A stretch of DNA of 64,000 nt, from assembly GCA_044425815.1 (NCBI GenBank), contig JAWXVA010000001.1:62001-126000 (forward strand). The letters run 5' to 3'. Of this stretch, positions 1 through 8,150 are shown in pieces. Every line of letters begins with the position of its first letter. Position 1 is the stretch's first letter. The DNA is from CAUPWF01 sp044425815. Lineage in GTDB: Bacteria; Bacillota; Clostridia; Lachnospirales; Lachnospiraceae. The notes under the pieces were generated by a model. The model was not told the DNA's origin, did no database searches, and was given only the letters and a program-made list of their open reading frames with translations. The position numbers and the translations under genes are program-made.

Positions 1-780
1 CTAGAAGACAGTGCTAAGAGATTAGAGATGCCTATTTATCCAAAAGAGAAATTTGTAGAAGCGATTACAGCAGTAGTAGCAGCAAATAAGGAATTTGTTC
101 CACCTTACGGATCTGGCGCAAGTCTTTATCTTAGACCTTATATCTTTGGAAGTAGTCCTGTAATTGGAATTAAGCCTGCAGATGAATATCAGTTCCGTTG
201 CTTTGCAACACCAGTAGGACCTTATTTTAAGGGTGGAGCGAAACCATTAACATTGAAAGTGAGTGATTTTGATCGTGCAGCGCCAAATGGTACAGGAAAT
301 ATCAAGGCTGGTCTTAACTATGCAATGAGCTTGCATGCAATTGTAACAGCGCATGAAGAGGGGTATGATGAAAATATGTATCTTGATCCTCAGACGAGAA
401 CCAAGGTAGAAGAAACAGGTGGTGCGAACTTTATTTTTGTAACAAAAGATAATAAAATAGTAACACCAAAGTCTGATAGTATCTTACCATCTATTACAAG
501 ACGTTCTTTGGTAGATGTTGCAAGTAAATATCTAGGTATGGAAGTAGAACATAGAGAGGTATTACTAACAGAATTACAAGACTTTGCAGAATGTGGATTA
601 TGTGGAACAGCAGCAGTAATTTCACCAGTTGGCAAAGTGGTAGATCATGGAACCGAGATTTGTTTCTCTAGTGGAATGGATGAAATGGGACCAGTGATTA
701 AGAAACTATATGATACATTAACAGGAATTCAAATGGGCGAGATAGAAGCACCAGAAGGTTGGATTCACGTAATCGAATAA
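1..780 (+). CDS. ilvE: Branched-chain amino acid aminotransferase, 3' part
   Basis: This enzyme transfers the amino group between glutamate and the 2-oxo acids of leucine, isoleucine and valine, using pyridoxal phosphate in the cytosol. The reading frame is open from the first base, and the residues before the first internal Met (LEDSAKRLEM) continue the family sequence, so the gene starts upstream of the window and about the last 259 residues are present. The segment GNIKAGLNYA carries the probable PLP-binding Lys, and VEETGGANFIFV matches the fold-type IV region that follows it. The length visible fits loss of roughly the first 80-100 residues of a 340-360 residue protein. It ends before a convergent hairpin at 807-892. 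The family call is firm; substrate preference within branched-chain amino acids is by family knowledge. Confidence 0.9.
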   Translation, partial: LEDSAKRLEMPIYPKEKFVEAITAVVAANKEFVPPYGSGASLYLRPYIFGSSPVIGIKPADEYQFRCFATPVGPYFKGGAKPLTLKVSDFDRAAPNGTGNIKAGLNYAMSLHAIVTAHEEGYDENMYLDPQTRTKVEETGGANFIFVTKDNKIVTPKSDSILPSITRRSLVDVASKYLGMEVEHREVLLTELQDFAECGLCGTAAVISPVGKVVDHGTEICFSSGMDEMGPVIKKLYDTLTGIQMGEIEAPEGWIHVIE

Positions 781-806
781 ACAGCTATTATTATATGAAC
801 AAATAA

Positions 807-892
807 AAACCATATCTATCTATACTATTTAAAGACGAACGCTAGAGAATGAGAGTGGGTCGTGTGAAATAAGTATAGATAGGTATGGTTTT
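807..892. terminator. Long-arm inverted repeat between convergent genes
   Basis: Arms at about 807-830 and 867-892 pair over more than 20 bp with one G-U type mismatch and one bulge, around a loop of about 36 nt. T-rich stretches follow the stem on both strands, so it can serve as a bidirectional terminator for ilvE (+) and the kinase gene (-). The long loop is unusual for an intrinsic terminator. Confidence 0.6.
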
Positions 893-923
893 AAAATATC
901 AAAAAGGTAATGTATTTATGCGA

Positions 924-2036
924 TTAACGGCTGTACTGCTTGTAGTATGATTCTGCAATTGCTGTCATTTCTTCTAATTTCTGCTCCATGTCCCATACAA
1001 GTTTGAATTGGTTTCTTGCACGATAAAGATTGTGATTCGGTTTGTGTATTTTAAAATAAGTATCACCATCTAAGAAGTCTGCGAAAAATCGCATGCCACA
1101 TTCTAAGGTCATAAGAATAGCAGCCTGTGGAAGTAGTGTTACTTCATTTGGGCTTAAGATAGAATGACATTCTTCAATATAGCCTTTCGTGAATAAATCA
1201 TATTTATCTAAATCACAATATACTAAATCAAGAGATTCTTCATCTTCAGCAGCAGAACTTGCACCAAATCGAATGCTATCGCCGAAATCATAAAGGAGTG
1301 TTCCTTGCATTACAGTATCTAAGTCGATAACGCAGATGCCTTTCATGGTTTTATCATCGATCATAACATTATTTAGCTTCGTATCATTATGGCATACACG
1401 AAGTGGTATCGTACCAGATTCAATGGCATCAAGAATGGTAGAACAAAACGCTTCGCGTTCCTGTACAAATCGGATTTCGCGAATATATTTCTCTGCAAGT
1501 TGCAAGGAGTCACGCGTAACACTGTTTTGGAAGTTTTTGAAACGGTCTACCGTGTTGTGGAAATTAGGTATGGTATCTACAACTAAAGTTGCATCGAAAT
1601 TATCAAGCTGCTTCGCAAATTTACCAAAAGCCTTAGCGGATTCATAAAAGAGCTCAGGTGTTGCTTGCTGATAACAAGAAGCGCCTTCGATGTATTTGTA
1701 TACCCGATAGCAAGAAGCACCAAATTCGAGATAATATGCATGTTCTTTCGTTGGAATAAGTGTAAGTGCTTCACGGTCAGGATTGCCGCCCTCTGAGAAG
1801 ATTTCTTGTTTGATAAATTCTGTGACGAGCTGAATATTATTGCTCAATGCTTCAGGATCTTTGAAGATATTAGTATTAATTTCTTGTAGAACAAAACGTT
1901 CAATTGAACCTGAGTCGGTTCGCATATGAATTTCTTGGGTTGTGTTGATGTGACCCTCACCGAATGGACTGCAATAAATGAGTGTACCATCAAGTTGAAA
2001 TGCGTCAATAATTTGTTGTGTATTTTCTGGGATCAT
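924..2036 (-). CDS. Aminoglycoside-phosphotransferase-fold sugar kinase, NahK-like (copy A)
   Basis: A 370-residue protein of the APH/choline kinase superfamily, close in its motifs to N-acetylhexosamine 1-kinases. The catalytic loop is VCHNDTKLNNVMID (His-Asn-Asp plus Asn) at about residues 215-228, and the metal-binding Asp lies in VIDLDTVMQG just after it. A family-typical YDFGDSIRFGASSAAEDE follows. It would phosphorylate a sugar, probably an N-acetylhexosamine, at the anomeric carbon; that substrate is inferred from the family and from the nucleotidyltransferase nearby. A close paralog lies at 7041-8150. A promoter-like site sits at 2091-2119, between the gene and a foldback element, so it is probably transcribed alone. 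It converges on ilvE. No defects are visible. Confidence 0.75.
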   Translation of the reverse strand: MIPENTQQIIDAFQLDGTLIYCSPFGEGHINTTQEIHMRTDSGSIERFVLQEINTNIFKDPEALSNNIQLVTEFIKQEIFSEGGNPDREALTLIPTKEHAYYLEFGASCYRVYKYIEGASCYQQATPELFYESAKAFGKFAKQLDNFDATLVVDTIPNFHNTVDRFKNFQNSVTRDSLQLAEKYIREIRFVQEREAFCSTILDAIESGTIPLRVCHNDTKLNNVMIDDKTMKGICVIDLDTVMQGTLLYDFGDSIRFGASSAAEDEESLDLVYCDLDKYDLFTKGYIEECHSILSPNEVTLLPQAAILMTLECGMRFFADFLDGDTYFKIHKPNHNLYRARNQFKLVWDMEQKLEEMTAIAESYYKQYSR

Positions 2037-2090
2037 TTGTGCTGTAACCTTTCTAGATTAGTTAGGAAATCTATCCTATAATTACCTCTT

Positions 2091-2119
2091 ATTTTAGCAG
2101 ATAATGTGGAGAAACACAA
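2091..2119 (-). promoter_or_regulatory. Probable sigma-A promoter of kinase copy A
   Basis: Read on the minus strand, TTGTGT (2114-2119) and TAAAAT (2091-2096) are 17 bp apart. They lie about 60 bp upstream of the kinase start at 2036 and outside the foldback element at 2141-2778. Confidence 0.5.
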
Positions 2120-2140
2120 TCGCTTCTATAAGGTATACAC

Positions 2141-2174
2141 ACTATTCAGCCATAGTTGTATCACGTGGCTTACA
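2141..2174 (+). repeat. Left terminal inverted repeat of foldback element
   Basis: 34 bp beginning ACTATTCAGCCATAG and ending GTGGCTTACA. It is the exact reverse complement of 2745-2778. Bases just outside do not pair. Confidence 0.9.
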
Positions 2175-2203
2175 AGCAATACAAGGGTTCTCCCTATATC
2201 TAC

Positions 2204-2392
2204 GCAAAATGACGGAACGAACTATTTGAAACCACTAAAGAGTGCCGTTCTCCTATTTCGCTTTTTAACAGGCTAACGCAAAACTCGTGCGAACTACGCA
2301 CTCAAACAGTTGCTAGCCGCCTGCAGCTAGAAATAGGAGCACAGAACTCTTTTTAACGTGGATGTTTTAAATAGTTCGTGCCGCCATTTTGC
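2204..2392. repeat. Internal long hairpin H1
   Basis: The left arm starts GCAAAATGACGGAACGAAC and the right arm ends AGTTCGTGCCGCCATTTTGC; they pair over about 24 bp with two mismatches. A second paired block follows inward (2238-2259 with 2330-2352). The apical part holds a core, about 2275-2311, that recurs inverted in hairpin H3. Confidence 0.8.
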
Positions 2393-2532
2393 TTTATTAT
2401 GGTAATTCCACCTCAAGTATCACTTGTACTTCACATAGATTCATTGGCTTCATCGGCGTATTGCAATTTGCGATTTCATTTTTGAAGCCAGTGTATTAAC
2501 GAGGTATTTACATGTATTACTGAATACGTATA

Positions 2533-2723
2533 TTATCTAAAATATCACCTACTTCTAGCAGAGACAATCCACGTAACAAGTTGAAATGACCGTTGCAACT
2601 AATTGAGAGCGATAAGCAATTGTTTGAACGCGTAGCGTGAGTTTTGCGTGAGCGAACAAATAGATGTTGCAAGGGCATGAGACTTTAGTGGTCTCTGCTA
2701 GAAGTAGGTGATGCTTTAGATAT
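2533..2723. repeat. Internal long hairpin H3
   Basis: Arms 2533-2565 and 2691-2723 pair almost perfectly, with an uninterrupted 22-bp block (ATCACCTACTTCTAGCAGAG followed by AC). The apical region about 2616-2655 resembles, in reverse complement, the apical region of H1 near 2275-2311. Confidence 0.85.
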
Positions 2724-2744
2724 CATCTAGATTTAGTGAACAGA

Positions 2745-2778
2745 TGTAAGCCACGTGATACAACTATGGCTGAATAGT
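2745..2778 (-). repeat. Right terminal inverted repeat of foldback element
   Basis: Exact reverse complement of 2141-2174. Read on the minus strand it supplies the final residues and stop codon (TIQP, stop) of the AraC-family gene that ends at 2764. Confidence 0.9.
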
Positions 2779-3699
2779 AACTACCCCCCTAGGAGTAGAA
2801 GATTCCTCTACAGCTTTTGACATACCTTTGATTGAATTCGAGTAAGCAAGTGGTGACATTCCTGTCGCTTTTTTAAATTGTTTCGAAAAATATTGAAGAG
2901 AGCTATAAGAGAGGTGAAAGGAAATTTCTGTCAATGTCATGGATCCATCACGAATTAATTCCTTTGCACGATTTAGCTTTCGTGTATTAAAATATTCTAT
3001 TGCGCCACATTGTTTTTCTTTGTGAAAAAGAAGTTCTAGTGTAGAGCGACTAATATTAAAGTTTTCGCAAATACTTGAAATTGTTAATTTCTCAGAGAGA
3101 TGATATTGCATATATTCCAAAATTTGTTCAAAAAGTTGCTTGTTAGGAGAAATCGTCGTACTTGCATCATGAATAGATGGTGCTATTTCTGGAGTATTAT
3201 TCCGTCTTAAGGTGATAAGGAATAATTCTAAATAAATACTGATTAACTGTTCCGAACCAAAGGGAGAAGCATCAGAAGCGATTACTTGTTCTACAAATGG
3301 GATATGAAGCGGTGTTAAAAAGGCAGAGGATGCTTCTGTTATTATCTTAGAAATTATAGAACGTTCTGCGATAGATAAGGAATATATTTTGTTTTGAAAG
3401 AACTCCATTGCGCTAGAATCACATATAAAAGAGATTGCAATTAAATTAATTGCTTCTGTTCCTGTTGATTTCACGGCGTGAAATTCATTTGGTCGATGAA
3501 AGATAACATCTCCACCAGTTAGTAGGTGCCCAATATCATCGGTTGTTACGATAACATCTCCTTTATCAATGTATAAGAATTCCCAGAAATCATGTGATTC
3601 ACCATGAAACACGTAATCACGAGTATATTCAAAGTAATGAACGGTGACGATTTCAGTAATATTGAATTCTTTATGTAACGGAGTACTAATATAAGTCAT
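2764..3699 (-). CDS. AraC-family transcriptional regulator with cupin domain (copy A)
   Basis: A 311-residue regulator. The N-terminal cupin-type sensor (about residues 15-110) contains GESHDFWEFLYIDKGD and the HRPNEFH segment typical of sugar-responsive AraC proteins. Two helix-turn-helix units occupy about 200-295, ending in the family signature YFSKQFKKATGMSPLAYS. The start follows a strong AAGGAGGG. It is paralogous to the regulator at 6131-7024. It stands divergent from the dehydrogenase at 3943, which it may control, and upstream of kinase copy A. The last residues (TIQP) come from the terminal repeat of the foldback element, so its tail may have been altered by insertion of that element. 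Confidence 0.88.
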   Translation of the reverse strand: MTYISTPLHKEFNITEIVTVHYFEYTRDYVFHGESHDFWEFLYIDKGDVIVTTDDIGHLLTGGDVIFHRPNEFHAVKSTGTEAINLIAISFICDSSAMEFFQNKIYSLSIAERSIISKIITEASSAFLTPLHIPFVEQVIASDASPFGSEQLISIYLELFLITLRRNNTPEIAPSIHDASTTISPNKQLFEQILEYMQYHLSEKLTISSICENFNISRSTLELLFHKEKQCGAIEYFNTRKLNRAKELIRDGSMTLTEISFHLSYSSLQYFSKQFKKATGMSPLAYSNSIKGMSKAVEESSTPRGVVTIQP

Positions 3700-3942
3700 A
3701 ATGTTCCCTCCTTAATTGTACTACTATTTTATCAGATTGGAATCTGAAAGACAATTGGATTTCTGGTAGAAAGCAGTACTGTTTTGGAAGATAAGGAAAG
3801 AAAAAGAAGAAATAGAGGAAGAATGACGGATTTGATAGGACGATATGACAATGAAAGAAGAAGATAGAGCAAGTTAAAAATCTGAAGATAAGATATAATC
3901 AAAGTATGTTAATTCAGTTGTTAAAAGGAAAAGGAGATTATT

Positions 3943-5226
3943 ATGAGTAAGAAAATTAAAGTAGCAATCATGGGATTAGGTAGTAGAGGAAAAGATACAT
4001 ATGCACCGACAGCAAAGGCATATGCAGATAAGATGGAGATTGTAGCGATCGCAGATCTTATTCCAGAAAAGGTAGAAGCAGTAGCAAAAGAGTATGGTGT
4101 TCCAGCTGAACATTGTTACGCAAGTGGAGAAGAGATGTTAGAACAAGAAAGACTAGCAGATTTAATGATTATCGCAACTCAAGATAAGCAACATGTAGGA
4201 CATGCGATTCCTGCACTTCGTAAAGGGTATCATATATTACTAGAAAAACCAGTGTCACCGGATATCGAACAATGTAGAGAAATTGTAAAAGTGGCGGAAG
4301 AATGTCAAAGAGAAGTTGTGGTTTGTCACGTATTACGTTATACACCATTTTATAAAACACTTAAAGCTATTTTAGATGAAGGGAAAATCGGTAAAGTTGT
4401 ATCGGTAATGGGGCTTGAAAATGTAGGGTATTGGCATCAAGCACATAGTTTTGTTCGTGGAAACTGGAGAAATTCAGAAACAACTAGTCCTATGATTTTG
4501 GCAAAATGTTGCCATGACATGGATTTACTGTTATGGTTAACAGATAAGACTTGTGATTCAGTGTCTTCATATGGAAGCAATTTCCTATTTAAAGAAGAAT
4601 GTGCACCAGAAGGCGCTACAAAACGCTGTATGGATGGATGTAAGGCAAAAGATTCTTGCCCATACGATGCAGAAAAGATTTATATGACAAATGAAAAAAC
4701 TGGAGTATTACACGGGAAAACAGATTGGCCATTAGATGTATTGGCACTATATCCTAACCCAGAGAATATCATGGAAGCAATTAAGACAGGACCTTATGGA
4801 CGTTGCGTATATTTCTGTGATAATAACGTAGTGGATCATCAAGTAGTTAACTTAAATATGACTGATGGCTCTACGATTAGTTTTACGATGACAGGATTTA
4901 CAGGAACAGGAACAAGATATACAAAATTCATGGGAACACAAGGTGAAATTGTAGCAGATATGTCAGCAAACCTTATTCACACTACTCTATTTGGAAAGCC
5001 AACTGAGACAACAGATGTGTCTGAATTAGCTACTGATTTCTCAGGACATGCAGGTGGAGATACACGTATGGTAGAAGAATACCTAGATATGTTATTAGGT
5101 GGAGAAGCGGCGAATGGAATTACTTCAGTAGCACATTCAGTGGAAAGTCATTATTGTGCATTAGCTGCAGAAGAGTCAAGACTTGCAGATGGAGCTGTGA
5201 TAAAATTAGATACATTAAGAAAATAG
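3943..5226 (+). CDS. Gfo/Idh/MocA-family oxidoreductase
   Basis: A 427-residue NAD(P)-dependent sugar or polyol dehydrogenase of the cytosol. The Rossmann fold opens with AIMGLGSRGKD near residue 8; the signature EKP is at residues 101-103 (LLEKPVSPD), and CCHDMDLLLWL carries the active-site His of the C-terminal domain. A Cys-rich insert at about 221-242 (CAPEGATKRCMDGCKAKDSC) is seen in a subgroup of this family and could bind metal. The start has a good AAAAGGAGA site. The next gene follows after 43 bp in the same direction, so the two probably form an operon. The substrate is unknown; the kinases and nucleotidyltransferase around it suggest an amino sugar or a related derivative. Confidence 0.85.
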   Translation: MSKKIKVAIMGLGSRGKDTYAPTAKAYADKMEIVAIADLIPEKVEAVAKEYGVPAEHCYASGEEMLEQERLADLMIIATQDKQHVGHAIPALRKGYHILLEKPVSPDIEQCREIVKVAEECQREVVVCHVLRYTPFYKTLKAILDEGKIGKVVSVMGLENVGYWHQAHSFVRGNWRNSETTSPMILAKCCHDMDLLLWLTDKTCDSVSSYGSNFLFKEECAPEGATKRCMDGCKAKDSCPYDAEKIYMTNEKTGVLHGKTDWPLDVLALYPNPENIMEAIKTGPYGRCVYFCDNNVVDHQVVNLNMTDGSTISFTMTGFTGTGTRYTKFMGTQGEIVADMSANLIHTTLFGKPTETTDVSELATDFSGHAGGDTRMVEEYLDMLLGGEAANGITSVAHSVESHYCALAAEESRLADGAVIKLDTLRK

Positions 5227-5269
5227 ATGTATAAATAATATAAAAAAGATATCAAAATAGGAGAATTAA

Positions 5270-6139
5270 ATGAGCCCAATAATCAAAGACGATAGAAAGA
5301 AGATTGTCATTACTGGCGGAAGTGGATTCTTAGCAAGAAGGATTGTGTTTCACTACGGTGAAACACATGACATACTTACCCCTACACATCAAGAACTAGA
5401 TATAACAGATGCTGAAAATTGTATGGAATATATGAAAAAAGAGCACCCAGATGTTGTCATTCATTGTGCGGCAATAGCTAGTACTGTTGTATGTGAAGAA
5501 AATCCTAGATTGAGTAAATCGGTAAATGTCGAGGGGCCGATTCATATTGCGAAGGCATGTAAAAGTGTAGGCGCAAAAATGATTTATGCAAGCTCGGATC
5601 AAGTCTATAATGGAAGTGAAACTACAGAATTAGGAGTTGAGACAGATATTGTGGCACCGATTAATGTATACGGAAGAGATAAGATAGAAGCAGAGAATGC
5701 TGTAATGGAGATTGTAGATGCAGTTTGCCTAAGATTACCTTGGATGTGCGATAAAACAAGTGATGATTTTCCAGAACATGCAGACTTTTATTCGAATTTC
5801 TGTAATAAGATTAGCAAGAGAGAAGTGATGATGTTTTCACCCTATGATTTACGAAGCATTACAAATGTGCATGATGTGGCAGAAAATATCATTAAGACGA
5901 TTTCGATACCAGGAGGGGTCTACAATTTTGCTTCTACAGGGAAGTTAAGCTCTTATGAGATTGCAAAAGGTGTAATAAAAAACTTGTACCCAGATGATGA
6001 AGAGGTACAAGCTTTGATACAGATATATCCAGATGCCACACCAGAACGTGGACGCAATCTAACCATGGATATGAGTAAGCTAGAAGCATATGGCATTTAT
6101 TTCCCAGACAGTATTACAAGCATTTCGAAGTTAATGTAA
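5270..6139 (+). CDS. Extended SDR / RmlD-like sugar epimerase or reductase
   Basis: A 289-residue NAD(P)-binding protein related to RmlD (dTDP-4-dehydrorhamnose reductase) and sugar epimerases. TGGSGFLARRIV near residue 15 is the nucleotide-binding loop, and YGRDKIEAE holds the catalytic Tyr and Lys (YxxxK). The segment SSDQVYNGS matches the active-site Ser region. It follows the Gfo/Idh gene on the same strand with an AGGAGA site. Its 3' end overlaps the convergent AraC gene by 9 bp. Together with the preceding dehydrogenase it probably changes the oxidation state or stereochemistry of a sugar; the exact substrate cannot be read from sequence. Confidence 0.8.
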   Translation: MSPIIKDDRKKIVITGGSGFLARRIVFHYGETHDILTPTHQELDITDAENCMEYMKKEHPDVVIHCAAIASTVVCEENPRLSKSVNVEGPIHIAKACKSVGAKMIYASSDQVYNGSETTELGVETDIVAPINVYGRDKIEAENAVMEIVDAVCLRLPWMCDKTSDDFPEHADFYSNFCNKISKREVMMFSPYDLRSITNVHDVAENIIKTISIPGGVYNFASTGKLSSYEIAKGVIKNLYPDDEEVQALIQIYPDATPERGRNLTMDMSKLEAYGIYFPDSITSISKLM

Positions 6140-7024
6140 ATCGCTTGAGTGAATGGCTAGGCGAGAGTATTCCTTTGGAGCCATACCAGTATGACTTTTG
6201 AATACATTTGTAAAATAATAAGGGGTAGAGAAGCAAAGCTGTTGAGAAATCTCAGTGATGCTATAGTGCTGTTGACGTAACAATACTTTGGCTTCTTCTA
6301 CTTTTAAGTATCGATAATATTCGATAATGGTTTGGTTCGTTTTGTTTTTGAAGAATATAGATAAATAGGTTTTACTATAATTCATTCTTTTGCACAATTC
6401 AGGAATAGAAATTGTATTATAAATATTATCTTTCAAAATAGTAATGATTTCGTTGATTAGCATATCATCAAATTCTTCGCTATTTTGGAAGATATTTTTT
6501 TGCGGAATTTGAGTATCATCCTGCAACAACATAATTAATAATTGTTCGAGATAAATACGAATCAATTGTTGACCACCTATCATACTGTCACGACGTTGAA
6601 TTAATTCTTTTGCATAGATATCATTGAAGCTTGATTCATAGGTGAGTTTCCCAGTCTCAATCATATTTCCTATTAGTTTTCGATATTGTTTTGGCAAATG
6701 AAATTTCTTGCATTCAAAAAACTTCATGAGTTTTGAGTTGCACACAAAGCTAAGAACGAAAACATTAGCAGGTATATGATTGTATGATTTATTATCATGA
6801 AATTCATTTGGTTTGTGGAAGATAATATCTCCTTGCTTCAAATGGTGTTCTTGATCTGTGGTTACGATAAACTCACCCTTGTCTACATATAGCAGTTCCC
6901 AAAAATCATGAGATTCACCAGGGAAGACATAGCTTTTGGGAAATTCAAAGTAATGTAAGGTGATGATGGATGTTATATTAATAATATTTTTACATTTTTT
7001 GCTGATGAATACTGCTTCATTCAT
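6131..7024 (-). CDS. AraC-family transcriptional regulator with cupin domain (copy B)
   Basis: A 297-residue paralog of the regulator at 2764-3699. It shares the N-terminal sensor block (GESHDFWELLYVDKGEF and FHKPNEFH) and the C-terminal double helix-turn-helix ending in TNVFKSHTGMAPKEYS. It is the last gene of a leftward operon after the nucleotidyltransferase and kinase copy B, 16 bp downstream of the kinase. Its 3' end overlaps the convergent SDR gene by 9 bp. A local role in controlling this sugar island is inferred from position. No truncation is seen; its C-terminus is shorter than copy A, which carries extra residues from the foldback element. Confidence 0.88.
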   Translation of the reverse strand: MNEAVFISKKCKNIINITSIITLHYFEFPKSYVFPGESHDFWELLYVDKGEFIVTTDQEHHLKQGDIIFHKPNEFHDNKSYNHIPANVFVLSFVCNSKLMKFFECKKFHLPKQYRKLIGNMIETGKLTYESSFNDIYAKELIQRRDSMIGGQQLIRIYLEQLLIMLLQDDTQIPQKNIFQNSEEFDDMLINEIITILKDNIYNTISIPELCKRMNYSKTYLSIFFKNKTNQTIIEYYRYLKVEEAKVLLRQQHYSITEISQQLCFSTPYYFTNVFKSHTGMAPKEYSRLAIHSSDLH

Positions 7025-7040
7025 AGGATATTTACCCCTT

Positions 7041-8150
7041 CTATCTATAATTACTAAAATGTTTTTGTGTAATCATTGACATTTCTTCTAATTTCATCTC
7101 CATATCGGCTACGAGTTTGAATTGATTTCTTGCGCGAAGAAGGTTGTGTTTTGGCTTATGTACTCTGAAATAGGTATCACCTTCTAAGTAATCTGTCAAG
7201 AAACGCATTCCACACTCGAATGTCATAAGCATTGCAGCATGTGGCAGTAGTTCTAATTCCTTTGGACTTAGGATAGAATGGCATTCTTCTAAATATCCTT
7301 TGACATATAGGTCGAATTTGGCTAAGTCACAATATACTGATTCAAGATTTTCTTCGTCTTCGGCTGCAGAACTAGCACCAAAACGAATACTATCTCCGAA
7401 ATCGTAAAGAAGAGAGCCTTGCATTACAGTGTCTAAATCAATGACACAGATACCTTCTTGAGATGCATTGTCAATCATTACGTTATTTAATTTAGTATCA
7501 TTATGACACACACGGAGAGGAATTGCACCATTTTCAATCTCATCTAATACAATAGAACAGAAACTTTCTCTAGATTTTATAAATGAAATCTCTTCGCTTG
7601 CTTCTTCAGCACGATTACAACTGTTATTTTCAAGTGCAATAGAGAAGTTATTGAATCGACTTACCGTGTTATGAAAATTTTTGATTGTATCTTCAATTAA
7701 GGAAGCGTCAAATCCATCTAGCTGTTTTGCGAATTTTCCAAATGCTTTAGCAGAAGCGTAGAATAATTCAGGTGTTGCTTGTTGGTAGCAAGTAGCATAT
7801 TCGATGAAATTATACACACGGTAATAATGACTGTCTACATTTACATAGAATTCACCTGATTTAGAAGGCATAAGAGAAAGCGTTTCTCTATTCACATTTC
7901 CACCATCTTTTTTGATTTCTTCCTTGATATAATTTGTTACGAGTGAAATATTCTCGATTAATGCCTCAGGGTTTTGAAAAATATTAGTGTTGATTTCTTG
8001 TAATATATAGCGAACAGGAGGCGTTGTTTCATGTAAGAAACAAACCATGTAAGTAGTATTAATGTGCCCTTCACCGTAAGGCTTACAGTAAATAAGTTCT
8101 CCGTCGATTTGAAAATGATCAAGAATTTGTTTTGCAGTATTGAATTCCAT
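7041..8150 (-). CDS. Aminoglycoside-phosphotransferase-fold sugar kinase, NahK-like (copy B)
   Basis: A 369-residue paralog of the kinase at 924-2036, alike over its whole length. The catalytic loop VCHNDTKLNNVMID and the metal-binding VIDLDTVMQG are both intact. I chose the ATG at 8150 over an upstream GTG at 8159: the ATG overlaps the stop of the nucleotidyltransferase gene as TAATG, has a Shine-Dalgarno at proper distance, and aligns the N-terminus with copy A. The overlap implies translational coupling. A kinase followed by nucleotidyl transfer would give a nucleotide sugar, as in the hexosamine salvage of NahK-type pathways; that is inference from family and operon. Confidence 0.78.
   Translation of the reverse strand: MEFNTAKQILDHFQIDGELIYCKPYGEGHINTTYMVCFLHETTPPVRYILQEINTNIFQNPEALIENISLVTNYIKEEIKKDGGNVNRETLSLMPSKSGEFYVNVDSHYYRVYNFIEYATCYQQATPELFYASAKAFGKFAKQLDGFDASLIEDTIKNFHNTVSRFNNFSIALENNSCNRAEEASEEISFIKSRESFCSIVLDEIENGAIPLRVCHNDTKLNNVMIDNASQEGICVIDLDTVMQGSLLYDFGDSIRFGASSAAEDEENLESVYCDLAKFDLYVKGYLEECHSILSPKELELLPHAAMLMTFECGMRFLTDYLEGDTYFRVHKPKHNLLRARNQFKLVADMEMKLEEMSMITQKHFSNYR

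Larger units (their letters stand above)
2141..2778. mobile_element. MITE-like foldback element with 34-bp perfect terminal inverted repeats
   Basis: A 638-bp gene-free segment is bounded by perfect 34-bp inverted repeats at 2141-2174 and 2745-2778. Inside are two further long hairpins, at 2204-2392 and 2533-2723, and a small one near 2427-2495. No ORF of useful length exists inside and no transposase is nearby. The right terminal repeat includes the last codons and stop of the AraC gene 2764-3699. No convincing target duplication is visible at the ends. It could be a non-autonomous transposable element or a large structured RNA; an invertible switch is less likely because the kinase promoter lies outside it. 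Confidence 0.65.

Noticed and set aside
2141..2778. Invertible promoter switch bounded by inverted repeats
   Set aside because: No recombinase is near, the kinase has a promoter-like site outside the repeats (2091-2119), and the internal nested hairpins fit a foldback element better. Long reads showing both orientations would revive it.
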